Shown: piece by piece, positions 25,819 through 36,251 of the stretch
Layout: every line of letters begins with the position of its first letter
How positions within the stretch are numbered: position 1 is the first letter of the stretch
NCBI RefSeq assembly: GCF_016920785.2
Contig: NW_024609839.1
Coordinates: 15,315,085-15,379,084, forward strand
DNA length: 64,000 nt
Reading direction: 5' to 3'
DNA from: Ixodes scapularis
Lineage: Eukaryota; Arthropoda; Arachnida; Ixodida; Ixodidae
The notes under the pieces: model-generated
Told to the model about the DNA's origin: nothing
Databases searched by the model: none
The model's input: the letters and a program-made list of their open reading frames with translations, nothing else
Program-made: the position numbers and the translations under genes

Positions 25819-26188
25819 ACAATGACTTGCGCACAAGCACGCAATGACTTACGCACTTACAAATTGCGCTCGTTGAACAGCGCTTATGAAAATTGAAGCC
25901 GGTGCAACAATATGTTAACGTCGTCATTGTGAGGTCGAGTGCAGACACTGAATGAACGCGAATGCTGTTCAATTGGTGTCGGAGAACGCTTGGCGTCGGC
26001 TCGGGTGCCACTGCTGAGTTCGTGCCATCGGAGTGTGATGACATCACTTGGAGGCGGGAGAGTATCTTTAGAGGATCGTTTTATACTCACTCATAGTCTA
26101 AGAAACGGAAGGCTTGGCTTAGTGCTTTTACACTTCGGGATTGACTCTGAGGCCTTCTCTCGGCTAATGTCGCAATCCTACGCGGAGC

Positions 26189-26311
26189 GGAAGTTCGTCT
26201 GCTTCTTAGGCGAGGGTTGCGGTGACGTCAGAACGCCGAGTTCTTATTGGCTCTGACTGGACGGATAGCATGTAGACCTCAAGGAAGTTTACTTTGAGGT
26301 CTACCCATTAT
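26189..26311. mobile_element. partial copy of the 15.7-kb MITE
   Basis: It shares AGTTCGTCTGCTTC, GGTGACGTCA, AACGCCGAG, ATTGGCTCTGA and AGACCTCAA with the inverse of the 15715-15915 element. It lacks the second arm. Confidence 0.55.
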
Positions 26312-26424
26312 CCAGATATATACGGTACCCAAAATTTCCCTCAAAGCAGCGAAATTTCCCTTATTCTCACATAGACCTGAATATTGTCTTAATCTGGGAA
26401 ATTTCCCTGGGGTTGGCTGCCCTG

Positions 26425-26640
26425 CTCCAGGCCTTCCGTGACGATGTTTCTGAGTAGCTGTGCTTTACTTTTTGTTTTATTTCTTATGAACGTGCTTGAT
26501 GAGTTGATTTTAGGTGCCGTTTGGTTCAGCCAATGGGACTTTAGCTGCTGTTACACTCAGCCAATGCGATTTTATGTGCTGTTTTTTCCGGTTAAAGACA
26601 ACGCTGGCTTCGCTCCATGGGACAATTAATCCGTTCGTAT
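26425..26640 (+). repeat. dispersed repeat shared with 10.7 kb
   Basis: It carries TTCCGTGACGA at the start and GGCTTCGCTCCATGGGACA at the end, in the same order as about 10700-10940, and diverges in the middle. Class unknown. Confidence 0.45.
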
Positions 26641-26711
26641 TAAAAATGAGAAAGCCGTGGGCGGCTGGTGATTGACTTAAAAAAAAGATAAAAATAATCA
26701 TTTTCATACAT

Positions 26712-27300
26712 TTATTAGGTATCGTGATCCTAACATGCTTGTCAAGTTCAAAAGGGAAATAAAGAAACTGAACTCGGACGTAAAAAAGGTGAAAAAAGGT
26801 GAAGTGCGAATATTATCAAAATTAGTTCGAACACATTCACGCGAACGATCGGACTACACAGGAAGCAAGCTAGCGGCCACGTGCAACACATCCTGGTAGA
26901 CTATCAACATTTGCCTTCAAGCCGACAAAAAGAGTATTCACTTTCTGAGTATTGGCACATACATTGAACAGCATGACAAAGCAGACAACCACACAGAGAA
27001 AGCTAACCCTTCAGGATCTACGTATAACGCTTCTTCCGACGACACCAGCGAGTGAAGTTAATAAAATTATTGGAAAACTACAAGAAACAATGTTTTTGGC
27101 TGGTGACGACAGAAAAAGGCACTGCCGAATAAATATGTCGCGGCTCTGCTGAGTCCTATTCTCCCTTCTATTATAAATAGAATGATTGAAACTGGTAAAT
27201 TTCCTGACGAGCTAAAAGTGCAAAAATTATTGAAATTCCTATATTATATTTCTCTCCATTTGAAGAGGGGAGGCAAAGAAAAAAATGAAAGACGTTTACA
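26712..27300 (+). pseudogene. non-LTR retrotransposon RT, N-terminal remnant
   Basis: A forward frame from about 26719 reads YRDPNMLVKFKREIKKLN, the lysine-rich segment that precedes the RT in many non-LTR elements. Another frame gives ASEVNKIIGKLQ and FLAGDD, matching the SEV-x-I-x-x-L...GxD block at RT entry. A third gives PILPSIINRMIETGKFPDEL followed by KVQK, matching the conserved segment before RT motif 1. The pieces are in the right order and spacing but lie in different frames, with stops between them. The match ends near 27300 before the catalytic motif. This is a dead 5'- and 3'-truncated copy in the broad CR1/Jockey/L2-type group; the clade is not resolvable here. Confidence 0.65.
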
Positions 27301-27453
27301 ACTGCCTGTAATGCCGAATTAGAGCGCAGCTCTTGAGGAGGAGAAGGGGAGGGTATGCCCCTCCACCTCATACGTACCCTCTCCTCCTCCACTCCTCTTC
27401 CTCCTCTCTTGAGATATTTCGATTTTGCGATATACCGTACTAAACAATCTGAG

Positions 27454-27454
<1 letters not shown>

Positions 27455-27501
<47 letters not shown>
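27455..27501. repeat. (TA)n microsatellite
   Basis: About 23 TA dinucleotides. Imperfect TA stretches recur at 27941-27978. Confidence 0.95.
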
Positions 27502-27503
<2 letters not shown>

Positions 27504-27613
27504 CATCTTCGGGCTAGGTAGGCTGTAGGCGTATTTTAATAAAAGTAGAAGCCACCGAGGGTCAAACAAACTTGGAAGGTTCAATTCAACATGTCTAAGC
27601 CATACAGAAACCG

Positions 27614-27646
27614 CGACGTTTCGAAGGGGGACCCTTCTTCCTCAAG
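27614..27646 (-). other. hammerhead-ribozyme-like motif
   Basis: The minus strand reads TTGAGGA, then a GAAGGG/CCCTTC stem, then GAAACGTCG. This is the hammerhead layout CUGANGA - stem II - GAAA with one core mismatch (C to T). Penelope-like elements are known to carry hammerhead motifs in their terminal repeats. With the mismatch, activity is doubtful. Confidence 0.4.
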
Positions 27647-28062
27647 CGGGACTTGAAAAGTGAGACCTCAAATGTCGAGTGAAATCCCGCAGAAGCAAGA
27701 AAAACGAAAAAAAGCCAAACATACATAGAATGCAAAGATAAAAAGATGAAAATAAAAATTCAAACAGCAAACGCAAAACATGGACGAGGCCAGTGGCGGC
27801 CTCCTCTGCGAGCTCGCCCGAAAGCACACGATTCTAACTCTCCGTGACCGGCGATAAGCCCTTCATCCATCCACACACCCACGACCTTGTATGGCACGCA
27901 GGGCACAAAGGCGGGCGGCCCGAACCGGGCACACTCGTGATATATATATACATATCGCGAGTGTATATATATATATAAAGAAAATATAGCGTAGGATGCC
28001 GAAGACTATAAAGTAAAGAAGTCGCACTTCGAAACGTTGTTGGGGTTTTAAAGCATTTAGTG

Positions 28063-28096
28063 AGCCGTCGTTTCGGCCTTAGACAGGCCTTCTTCA
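28063..28096 (-). other. hammerhead-ribozyme-like motif
   Basis: The minus strand reads TTGAAGA, then a GGCCT/AGGCC stem, then GAAACGACGG. The layout matches 27614-27646, with the same C-to-T change in the first core position. It lies downstream of PLE-2 on the same strand and may belong to that element's terminal region. Confidence 0.4.
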
Positions 28097-28429
28097 AGAC
28101 TGGTTGCCAGAATCGGTTACAGAGTTGTTTTCGGTTCCCCCACCCGGGTCGCGTCACGTGTCAGATCACGTGTAAAAGCGCCCAAGTAAAAAGCGCCTCC
28201 TATACCGGCTCCCACTCCACGCCCGGCCGCAGCAGACGCCGCCAGCCATCGGAGCCAACCAAAGGCCGCGTCGGATTTCGTGACCCCAGGAACGTCACGT
28301 ACGGAAGGCGCAGTCACGTTCACAGAGTTGGATCGGCCATGATGGCCAGCAACGCAGCCACGGAAGGACGCAAAGCCAAACAAAATACAGTAAAAAAAAC
28401 AAGATAAATGAGAGTAATGAAATAAGCGC

Positions 28430-28640
28430 ACACAGTAAATCAACGCCAAAACGCATAGAAAAACCCCCTGCATGGTAAAAAAAAAGTGAAGTAAGCGCAC
28501 ACAGTAAATCAATGCCAACGCGCATAGACAAACCCCCTGCATTAAAAAAATGATTGAAAAAGGCGCACACAGTATTTCAAGCAAAACCTCGGCCAAAGCA
28601 CATAAACAAATCCCCTGCAAAGGAAGAAAAAAAAACACAC
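28430..28640. repeat. three ~70-bp tandem units
   Basis: Each unit carries GCGCACACAGTA and ends with AAACCCCCTGCA or AAATCCCCTGCA. The units diverge most at their A-rich joints. The array lies downstream of PLE-2 and may be part of its 3' untranslated region. Confidence 0.6.
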
Positions 28641-28837
28641 GTAAATATAACAGTGTGAACCACAGTCCCAGAGCATTCAAAAAGGTGCAACAGGTGGAAG
28701 ATGCCTGTTGAAGGTCATGACCCGTTGACTCACCGACAGGTTATACAGAGAGGTACACGGTTGAACTAATGGGATTGAATTAGCTACAGTCACTCCGCAA
28801 CAGGGCGATCAAGGTAGATTGCATGCATAGATGACAT

Positions 28838-29010
28838 CAGGTACGTAGCGAGGGCAGGGGAGGGCCCCCCCCCCCCCCCCCAAGAAAAAATCTTCCATTT
28901 TGCTGTGACCCCCCTCTCCCCCCTTCCCTCATACAGCATTTTGTCACAGGCGAGCCCCCCCCCCCCCCCCCCCCCCCCCCCCTGGAAACAAAATCCTGGC
29001 TACGTGCCTG
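28838..29010. mobile_element. hAT-type MITE with poly-C core (copy 1)
   Basis: The ends are CAGGTACGTAGC and the inverse of GCTACGTGCCTG. The flanks are GATGACAT (28830-28837) and GACGACAT (29011-29018), an 8-bp target duplication with one mismatch. The interior has C-runs at about 28867-28882 and 28956-28982 plus CTTCCATTTTGCTG, shared with 30583-30766. Confidence 0.8.
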
Positions 29011-29055
29011 GACGACATTATACCTGGATCTTCATTAATACCGGCCCGAATTGAA

Positions 29056-29284
29056 TTAAATTTGTAAATAAGATACTATTCTCTCTGGGGGCTCGCGATC
29101 CCGATTACTTTTGAAATTGGATTGTAAAAATGTAACGTCCAGTTTGGCCAATGTGTGTTTGGGTAAAGCCATATGTTTTGAAAGGGGGAGTTTGGGAAAT
29201 GAATTTACATGCGCCCTGTGATTGTTAAACCTCAATCGGAAAGCTGTGCTGGTTTGGCCCACGTACTGCTTACCGCAGGTGCCA
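29056..29284 (-). pseudogene. PLE-2 GIY-YIG endonuclease, C-terminal half
   Basis: The minus strand reads TCGKQYVGQTSTAFRLRF followed by NNHRAHV. This covers the YIG-like half of the core, the catalytic arginine region and the conserved H. The first half (NVIYRLTC) lies beyond the hAT insertion at 30012-30040. The frame runs to a stop at 29056. Confidence 0.75.
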
Positions 29285-29292
29285 CATGTCAG

Positions 29293-30003
29293 CAGACTTG
29301 TACGTAACGCGTTACAAGTAATTGATTACTTGTAATCAATTACAGTTAAGTGCAATTTTGTAACGCTTCAATTACATTTGTCAAGCTGTAACGCTCGGAG
29401 TAATTCAATTACTTTTTTTCTGTAATCAATTACAAAATCAATTACACAATTACCAATTACATTTTTCATTCCACAATTTTTTTTTCTCACAAAAATCAAC
29501 ATAGTCACTCAGTCGTGGAGCAAAAATGATTGACATTTTTTTAAGATCTAAAAAAAATAAAACTAGGATTAGTCGGCAAATCCTTTTTTCTTTTGCGCCA
29601 CGCTCTTCTACAAGCGCGCCACCAGCCTTGGCTGGGGAGTTCCGGATCCCGTTGCAGATTGCTGATAAAGTCGACGGGAAGCGGGAACTCGCTATTGACT
29701 TTTTAGTGGGCTTTGTTTCTTAGGTCAACGCGTCAGCTACACGACAAGGTCCGGGTCTGAAAACAAAAAAGGGAACAATAACCAAACAAAATTGTGTACG
29801 CAATATTTTACTGTGTATTTGTGTATTTCTATCATCGCAATAAGAAGTAACGTGAAAGTAACTTGAAAAGTAATCAATTACTTTGCAGTAATTGTTCAAT
29901 TACTTCTGGGAGGCAATAATCAGTAATGGTAATCGGTTACTTTTTTGACTGTAGTAATTGTAATTGTAATCAGTTACTTTTTTCAGTAACGTGTACAAGT
30001 CTG
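29293..30003. mobile_element. 711-bp non-autonomous hAT element
   Basis: Terminal inverted repeats begin CAGACTTGTAC at both ends and continue imperfectly to CGTTAC. The insertion is flanked by perfect 8-bp duplications CATGTCAG at 29285-29292 and 30004-30011. The CAG start with an 8-bp duplication is diagnostic of the hAT superfamily. Subterminal regions repeat TAATTGATTAC and TAATCAATTAC words many times. A short open frame at 29526-29723 has no transposase motif. Skipping the element joins the two halves of the PLE-2 endonuclease core. Confidence 0.9.
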
Positions 30004-30011
30004 CATGTCAG

Positions 30012-30582
30012 GCGGTATATCACATTACTTGTGCCGCAGTTTAAGTTTCCGTGGATAATGTAGGTGAAATTGGAATTCGTAGTCTCTACCGTGGTTTTAG
30101 GTGCCACGTGTTTACACACCTCGCAATTTGTTCTTCCACAAGGGCGACTGCCAGTGCTTTCAGTGTAAGTTGTCTTAGACCTAACTATTGCGTCTCTAAG
30201 AGTGCGTGAGCGTCTGTAGACTACTTGGGGAACGGAAGCGATAATCCTTGCGAGGCGTTCACTTCGCTGTAAAATGTTAAGATGTTTTCTTAATATCGGT
30301 GCGACGTTCGGAGACTTATTCTTGAACGTTAGCACGAGGTTCGCCCGACGCTCCTCTGTCTGAGCGCTCCGTTCACTCAACAAGAGGCCACGATCAAGAA
30401 CCTGTGCCTTATTGATCGCATCGTCTATGATCTTTTCCGGGCACCTCTGTTCTTTCAGGACTTGTCGTAATTGATCGGTGTTTGTTTTAAAATCGTCGTT
30501 GTTTGAACATATACGTTTAAACCTATGAGCCTGACTATAAGGTATGCTATTTTTGTAGTGCCGTGGGTGGCAGCTGTCATAG
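30012..30582 (-). pseudogene. PLE-2 segment between RT and endonuclease
   Basis: The minus strand is open through SCHPRHYKNSIPYSQAHR, a long basic linker (LRKHLNILQRSERL) and CGRTNCEVCKHV, the Cys cluster that precedes PLE endonucleases. It ends with NVIYRLTC at the hAT insertion. The joint to the RT segment at 30775 is interrupted only by the hAT MITE. Confidence 0.8.
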
Positions 30583-30709
30583 CAGGCACGTAACCAGGGG
30601 GGGGGGGGGGGAGGGTACGGGGCTAGGCCACCCTCCCCCCCCCCCCCAAAATCTTCCATTTTGCTGGGTCCTCCTCTCCCCCCTCCCCATCATACCGCAG
30701 TTTGTCATG

Positions 30710-30740
<31 letters not shown>

Positions 30741-30766
30741 GAAACAAAATCCTGGCTAGGCGCCTG
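30583..30766. mobile_element. hAT-type MITE with poly-C/poly-G core (copy 2)
   Basis: The ends are CAGGCACGTAACCAGG and the inverse of CCTGGCTAGGCGCCTG. The 8-bp flanks are TGTCATAG (30575-30582) and TGTCGTAG (30767-30774), with one mismatch. The interior shares CTTCCATTTTGCTG and AACAAAATCCTGGCTA with copy 1 at 28838-29010. It splits the PLE-2 frame inside KYLHYDS. Confidence 0.85.
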
Positions 30767-30774
30767 TGTCGTAG

Positions 30775-31045
30775 TGCAAGTATTTCTGACGATCCGTCGG
30801 TTTTTCGTACAGTTGAGTGGCCAATTTAGAGTCACTAATTAGCACTTTTGTGTCTAGGAGTGTAATTTTAGATTTGGAGCAACTATGTGTAAAACAAATG
30901 GAGGTGTGCGCAAAATTAAAAGCTCTAATGAACTCGAGAAGCTCTTCTTCCGAATGCGACCAGATAAGAAATATATCGTCAATGTACCTTTTATAGAAAA
31001 ATGGTTCGAGTGAAACAAGGTACTGCGGTGGGCTAGTTGGTTCAT
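30775..31045 (-). pseudogene. PLE-2 RT, catalytic motif C segment
   Basis: The frame reads FFYKRYIDDIFLIW, the Y-x-DD catalytic motif C. It is followed by SKSKITLLDTKV and ATQLYEKPTDRQKYLHYD, the conserved block C-terminal to PLE RT motif C. It is interrupted upstream by the 31046-31167 palindrome and downstream by a hAT MITE. Confidence 0.85.
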
Positions 31046-31167
31046 ACTTAGTGTTTGAACAGCGCAAAGACGACAGGAAGATAGAAGAGAAGAGGAGAGG
31101 ACGAGCGCTGGTCCTGTCCTCTTCTCTTCTATCTTCCTGTCGTCTTTGCGCTGTTCAAACACTAAGT
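31046..31167. repeat. 122-bp palindrome in the PLE-2 RT
   Basis: The outer ~50 bases of each arm are exact inverse copies (ACTTAGTGTTTGAACAGCGC with its complement). The purine/pyrimidine blocks GAAGAGAAGAGGA-GGAC follow. The centre reads GAGCGCTGGT. The GCGCAAAGACGACAGG and GGACGAGCGCT words recur in the Penelope terminal sequence at 11.4 kb. I interpret it as an inverted dimer of a PLE tail inserted between RT motifs B and C. Confidence 0.7.
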
Positions 31168-32165
31168 TTGAGTGAACGCGATGCCAAAAAAGTTGGATTC
31201 TAAATTACCCATAAATATATTAGCGTAGTGAGGTGCCATCTTCTTTCCCATTGCAGTGCCGCTGGTGTGAAGGAAGAAACTTCCATTGGGAATTCAAAGC
31301 AATATAACTCAAGCACCAGACGCGAGAGTGTAGACACGATATACTTATCTGGTAAATCGTCACTCCTGTGAGTGTCGTACGCATTCACAAGGGCCTCTAT
31401 GCCATCATTGTGGGGGATGTTTGTATATAATGACGACACGTCCATCGTAAAAAGAAAAGCATCTCTAGGGTTATTAAATTTAGAAATTTCTCTAAGGAAG
31501 TGGGTTGTGTCCTGAATGTACGATGGGAAGCTGGGAGAGATGTTCCTAATCAAGTTATCAATATAGCTAGATATTGGTTCGGTGAGGATTCCTGATCCAG
31601 ATATAATGGGACGGCCTGGGTTCCCTCATTTATGAATTTTTAGTAGCATGTAAAATCTACCTGGCACGGCGTTTTTAGCAGTTAATGCCTTTGCCGTATT
31701 TTCGGTAATTTCCGCCTGTTCTACCAGCTAGCCCAGCTGCTCCGGTATGGTGTCGGCATGTTGCCCGGTTAGATCGTCTTTGAGATGAGAATAGAATTTT
31801 GCATTGTTACGTTTTCTATTGCCTTCTTTTAAGTAATCGCTGGTGTTAAGAATGGCTCTGGCGCCCACCTTGTCGGCAGGTTTTATCACGATGTCGTCTC
31901 TCTCGCTAAGGGACCTGAGTGTCCTCCGCTCTGGAGCGGAAAGGTTGTAGTGATAGGGCTGCTGTTTTCTAAATGCCGTTAAGACGTCTTCCTGAACAGC
32001 ATTAATAAAAATGTCGAAATGCTTGTCTCTGCCAGTTTCGGAAGTCCAACCAGTCGATGTGGATGGAAGAGCAGACGCGCCTTCGCGGGGTCTGTTGAAA
32101 AAGAACTCCTGAAGTCGAAGGTTGCGGGCAAAATTATCTAGGTCTTGAAGCAAAGAAAATTCATC
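31168..32165 (-). pseudogene. PLE-2 RT, N-terminal and motif A/B segment
   Basis: From the Gypsy junction the frame reads LQDLDNFARNLRLQEFFF, then DDIVIKPADKVGA and an interruption near 31730. It continues with LFTMDVSSLYTNIPHNDG (motif A). After a frameshift near 31290-31300 another frame gives HTSGTAMGKKMAP then HYANIFMGN (motif B). These are standard PLE RT landmarks in correct order. At least one stop and two frame changes make it non-functional. Confidence 0.8.
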
Positions 32166-32169
32166 ATAT
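32166..32169. repeat. Gypsy target-site duplication (left)
   Basis: ATAT lies directly outside the 3' LTR and matches ATAT at 38077-38080. Confidence 0.8.
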
Positions 32170-32556
32170 TGTCACGAAGGACAAGTGATGAGGCGGCAAA
32201 TAACAGAGTAAACTGAACGTTTAATCGGGCGAACTTGTGCCCAAGAAGTAAAAGCAGAAAGAAAGATAACAACAGAGCGTCGCGGGCGTCGAAGGCGGCG
32301 AAGCAGCAAGATCGAACGCTGAGGCGAAAAACTGACTCGACAAGGTCGCGGGCGGCCTCTTATCTTGAGTGCGTCGCTATCTCGAAGATTCGGCGAAAGC
32401 TGCTCGAGCGTCGCGTGATCGGGGCGAGAATGAACACGCACTTTCTAGAAAACAAAAGCAGGAATAAATGACAGAAGTTACGTGCGGTACATGAATCAAC
32501 GAGAACTTTCTGGAAGTTCCGGATCGAGCGTTGCTTTTTCAGCCCTGCGCGCGGCA
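32170..32556 (-). repeat. 3' LTR
   Basis: It begins TGCCGCGCGC and ends TTCGTGACA on the minus strand, with TG..CA tips. It is 387 bp, the same length as the 5' LTR, and differs from it at 8 positions. An ATTAAA poly(A)-like signal lies on the minus strand at 32220-32225. Confidence 0.95.
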
Positions 32557-32560
32557 TTAT

Positions 32561-32570
32561 CCCCCCCTTT
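32561..32570 (-). other. polypurine tract
   Basis: The minus strand reads AAAGGGGGGG, four bases before the 3' LTR. This is the position and composition expected for the plus-strand primer of reverse transcription. Confidence 0.8.
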
Positions 32571-32682
32571 AAAAGTGCATCGTCCCGATGCAACACAAAA
32601 ACGCAAAACAAAAAAACAAAATGACAAATTGCTAGCCGGAGTTCACAGTCCACAGTTCACTCGTCGACGAGAGTGGAGAGTC

Positions 32683-34424
32683 CTATCGTTCGTAATACGG
32701 CTTCAGCCGGACGACATGCACCACCTCGGGTCGCGGCTGACGTCTTGCAGATGGGCGCGTTCCGTCGGGTAGAACTTCGTAGTTCAGATCGCCGAGGCGT
32801 CGGATGATCTTGTACGGTCCGAAATAGCGTTTCAGGAGTTTTTCGCTGAGACCGCGACGACGAATCGGCGTCCACACCCAAACTCTGTCTCCGGGCTGGA
32901 AGTGGAAGTCGCGGCGACGAAGATTATACCGGCGAGCGTCGACATGTTGCTGGTCTTGAATTCGTAGTCTGGCTAGCTGGCGGACCTCTTCTGCACGTTG
33001 AGCAACCAACTGGGCGTCATCGCTCCCGTCGTCGACTGACTCGTGCGGCAACATAGAGTCTAGCATAGTCGTCACCGCCCGGCCATACACCAGCTGGAAG
33101 GGCGTCACTCCTGTGGTCTCTTGCACTGCTGTGTTGTAGGCGAACGTGACGTAGGACAGCACTTCGTCCCAGGTCTTGTGCTCCACGTCGACGTACATAG
33201 AAACCATGTCGGCGATTGTTTTGTTGAGCCGCTCCGTCAACCCGTTGGTCTGCGGATGGTACGCCGTTGTTCGACGGTGTTCCGTGTGGCTTAAACGCAG
33301 GATCTCTTGGGTCAACTGTGCCATGAACGATGACCCTCGGTCTGAGATCAGTACTTCGGGGGCGCCATGCCGGAGGACGATGGACTCGATGAAGAACTTG
33401 GCGACTTCGACAGCAGTCCCCGAAGGAAGGGCTTTCGTCTCGGCGTAACGAGTAAGATAATCGGTGGCGACGATTATCCAGCGGTTCCCCATCGTCGACG
33501 GTGGAAAAGGACCCAGCAAATCCATTCCAATTTGCTGGAAGGGCTTTGTTGGCAGGGTAATCGGCTGAACGAGACCTCCTGGCTTTGACGGTGGTTTCTT
33601 GCGTCGCTGGCACTCATGGCACGATCGTGTGTAGAGATGGACGGTCTTCGGAAGTTTTGGCCAGTAGTACTTGTCACGAATCCGGGCAAGGGTCCTGCTG
33701 TAGCCGAGATGTCCGGCCGTTGGGTCGCCGTGGCACGCTTGAAACATTTCTTCTCGGAGGCTGGCGGGGACAACCAGTAGCCAGGGGGTTCCGCTGGTTC
33801 CGAAATTCTTTCTGAAGAGCACGCCTCGCCGCAGGACAAAGCTCGGTAGGTCCCGAGAAAAGACCCGTGGGACAGAGCCTCCTCGACCTTCGAGGTTGTC
33901 GATTAAGGAGCTAAGTTCCGCGTCGTCGTGTTGCAGTGCCCTCATGTCGGTAGCGTTAACTGCGCCTAGAAAACGGGCGTCGTCATCGTCGTCATCATCG
34001 TCCGCGCCGGAGATTGGAGGTTCGACAGGAACCCTAGACAAACAGTCAGCGTCATTATGCTTGCGGCCGGACTTATGCACAATGGTTACGTCGAATTCCT
34101 GCAGTCGAAGGCTCCAGCGGGCGAGGCGTCCGGACGGATCCTTGAGGTTTGCGAGCCAGCAGAGGGCGTAGTGGTCTGTGACCACGCGAAACGGGATCCC
34201 GTACAAGTACGGGCGGAACTTGGTTATCACCCAGACGACAGCAAGACATTTTTTGTCGGTCGTTGAATAATTTCGTTTTGCCTTAGACAGCGCCCGGCTT
34301 GCGTAAGCGATTACTCTCTCTGCCCCTTCTTGTCGCTGAACGAGTACCGCACCGAGACCAATATTGCTGGCGTCCGTGTGGATTTCTGTCTCCGCCGACT
34401 GGTCAAAATTTCCGAGGATAGGGG
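32683..34424 (-). pseudogene. Gypsy pol: RNase H and integrase
   Basis: RNase H starts at EIHTDASNIGLGAVLVQ and includes CLAVVWVITKF and VVTDHYALCWL. The integrase zinc-binding module reads HGDPTAGH and, further on, CHECQRRK (H-H-C-C). The catalytic core has D in GMDLLGPF, D in ISDRGSSF and E in NGLTERLNK, with 35 residues between the second and third (D35E). The C-terminal end has the GPY/F-type block RYFGPYKIIRRLGDLNYEVL and stops after KPYYER at 32683. There is no chromodomain. The region is open throughout but out of frame with the RT, because of an indel at or near the G5 run 34421-34425. Confidence 0.95.
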
Positions 34425-35159
34425 GTGATGGAGCCTTCGCTTGAGTTCGTCGAACGCTTGCTCTTGCTCCTCTCCCCACTGGAACTGCACGTTGTCTTTC
34501 GTCAGATGCGTCAGCGGTGCAGAAATGTGCGCAAAGTCACGAACGAAACGTCTGTAATAGGCGCACAGCCCAAGGAATCTTCGAACGGTCTTCTTGTCTG
34601 ATGGCTTCGGGAACTCGGCGACAGCGGACGTCTTGGCGGGATCAGGGCTTGCACCCTGAGCACTCACGACGTGGCCCAAGAATTTCAGCTCACTATAGGC
34701 GAACCGACACTTGGACGGCTTGAGGGTAAGCCCAGCAGCTTTGAAGCCCTGTAGCACGGCTCGCAGTCGTCTCAGGTGCTCGTCGAATTCGTTTGCGAAG
34801 ACCACAACATCGTCGAGGTAGACGAGACAGCTTTGCCATTTCAAGCCGGCAAGGACGGTGTCCATAACGCGCTGGAAGGTTGCCGGCGCTGTGCACAGCC
34901 CGAACGGCATTACTTTAAACTCATACAGTCCGTCCGGCGTGACGAAGGCCGTCTTCTCACGATCTCGTTCGTCGACCTCAATCTGCCAGTACCCGCTCTT
35001 CAAGTCCATCGACGAAAAGTATCGGGCGTGGCGTAGTCGGTCCAGGGTGTCGTCGATGCGTGGCAGCAGGTAGACGTCCTTTTTTGTTACGGCGTTCAGT
35101 CGGCGATAGTCCACGCAGAACCGAAGAGTCCCCTCTTTCTTTTTCACCAGGACTACTGG
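34425..35159 (-). pseudogene. Gypsy pol: reverse transcriptase
   Basis: Landmarks in order are FCVDYRRLNAVTKKD, YFSSMDLKSGYWQI (motif A with the first catalytic Asp), MPFGLCTAPATFQRVMD and CLVYLDDVVVF (YxDD motif). The thumb and connection region follows with VRRFLGLCAYYRRFVRDF. It copies the genomic RNA using the tRNA-like primer at 37674-37685. A TAA at 35160-35162 separates it from the protease region in the same frame. A frameshift near 34421-34430 separates it from RNase H. Confidence 0.95.
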
Positions 35160-36241
35160 TTAAGCCCACGGACTGCTTGAGGGCTGGACAATGTCGTCGT
35201 CAAGCATTTCTTGTACCTGCTGCTGGATGGCTTCCCTTTCTTTCACGGAGACTCTGTACGGCGGCCGATGCACAGGGAGTGCGTCGTCATCAGTAATTAT
35301 CCGATGTTTCGCAACCGTCGTTTGGCGCACCTTTGACGACGCGGAGAAGCACTCACTGAACTCGGCGAGAAGGTCACGAAGTTGTCGTCGTTGTGGGGCT
35401 GGGAGGGATGGGTCGATGTCGAGCAATGAGGACGTGATTGTCTTGTTCTGCGTCGGAGAGGCGTCTTCTGAGATCACGGCGATCGCGGCTGAGTCTTGAA
35501 CTTCCTCGACGTAGCCCACAGCTGTACCCTTTGTAAGATGCTGCGACTCTTGCCGGAAGTTGGTGACAAGGGCTACGGTACGCCCGTCCTGGAGCTCGGT
35601 TACGCCTCTTGCAATGCCAATCCCTCGTCCGAGGAGAAGTTGGACGCTTCCTTCCAGTAGCGCTACACCGCAGGTGGCTCCTTCGGTCCCGACGGGCACG
35701 AAGACACTCGACAGCGGCGGCAGGTTTACGTGGCTGGCGAGGACTCGCACTGCAGCTAACGTCGGTTTGGTATTTTCCACCGATGGGACAGGCTTCCGAA
35801 ACGTCAGCTTGTTCTCCGCAAGGTCGATGATGGCGCCGTATTCACACAGGAAGTCCATTCCGAGAATGACGTCCCTCGAACAGTCTTGCAGAACGACGAA
35901 CTTCACAGGGCATGTTTCGCCGTGAATCTCGACGCGAGCGGTGCATCTCCCGACTGGTGTAATCAGGTGTCCTCCGGCGGTTCTTATGTGTGGTCCATCC
36001 CACGGCGTCATGACTTTTCGAAGGCGACGAGAGAGCCTCCCACTCAAGACTGAGTAGTCTGCTCCGGTGTCCACGAGTGCCGATGAGTCGAGGCCGTCGA
36101 TAACAACGTTTAGGTTCTTGGACACCGAAGCAGGAGCGTCGTTGTGATGCGTAGCGTCGCGAGAGTGGGAGCGCTCCGTCGTTCTTGGAGGCTCTTTACG
36201 TCGGTCGTCTTCGGCAACTCCACCTCCACGGGTTGCCGCGC
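35160..36241 (-). pseudogene. Gypsy pol: aspartic protease and RT-proximal linker
   Basis: The retropepsin active site reads SALVDTGADYSVLSG, about 15 residues into the clearly conserved part, with a later VILGMDFL as the second conserved block. The linker ends at DDIVQPSSSPWA, where RTs of this group normally run on. An in-frame TAA follows. Upstream of 36125 the frame stays open through SRDATHHNDAPASVSKN into the overlap with gag, so it is best read as a -1 frameshift product of gag, not an independent start. Confidence 0.9.
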
Positions 36242-36251
36242 CTAGTTTCCC
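36212..36251 (-). promoter_or_regulatory. -1 ribosomal frameshift signal
   Basis: The minus strand has the heptamer GGGAAAC at 36245-36251, phased as G-GGA-AAC in the gag frame and followed at once by the gag stop TAG (36242-36244). The stem CGGCAAC / GTTGCCG (36232-36238 with 36212-36218) begins 6 bases after the heptamer and closes a 13-base loop. The protease frame is exactly -1 relative to gag and open across this site. All three parts of a classic -1 slippage signal are present. GGGAAAC is a known slippery heptamer. Confidence 0.8.

Noticed and set aside
32235..32471. 78-residue forward frame in both LTRs (also 37755-37991)
   Set aside because: Lies antisense within the LTRs and is duplicated only because the LTRs are.
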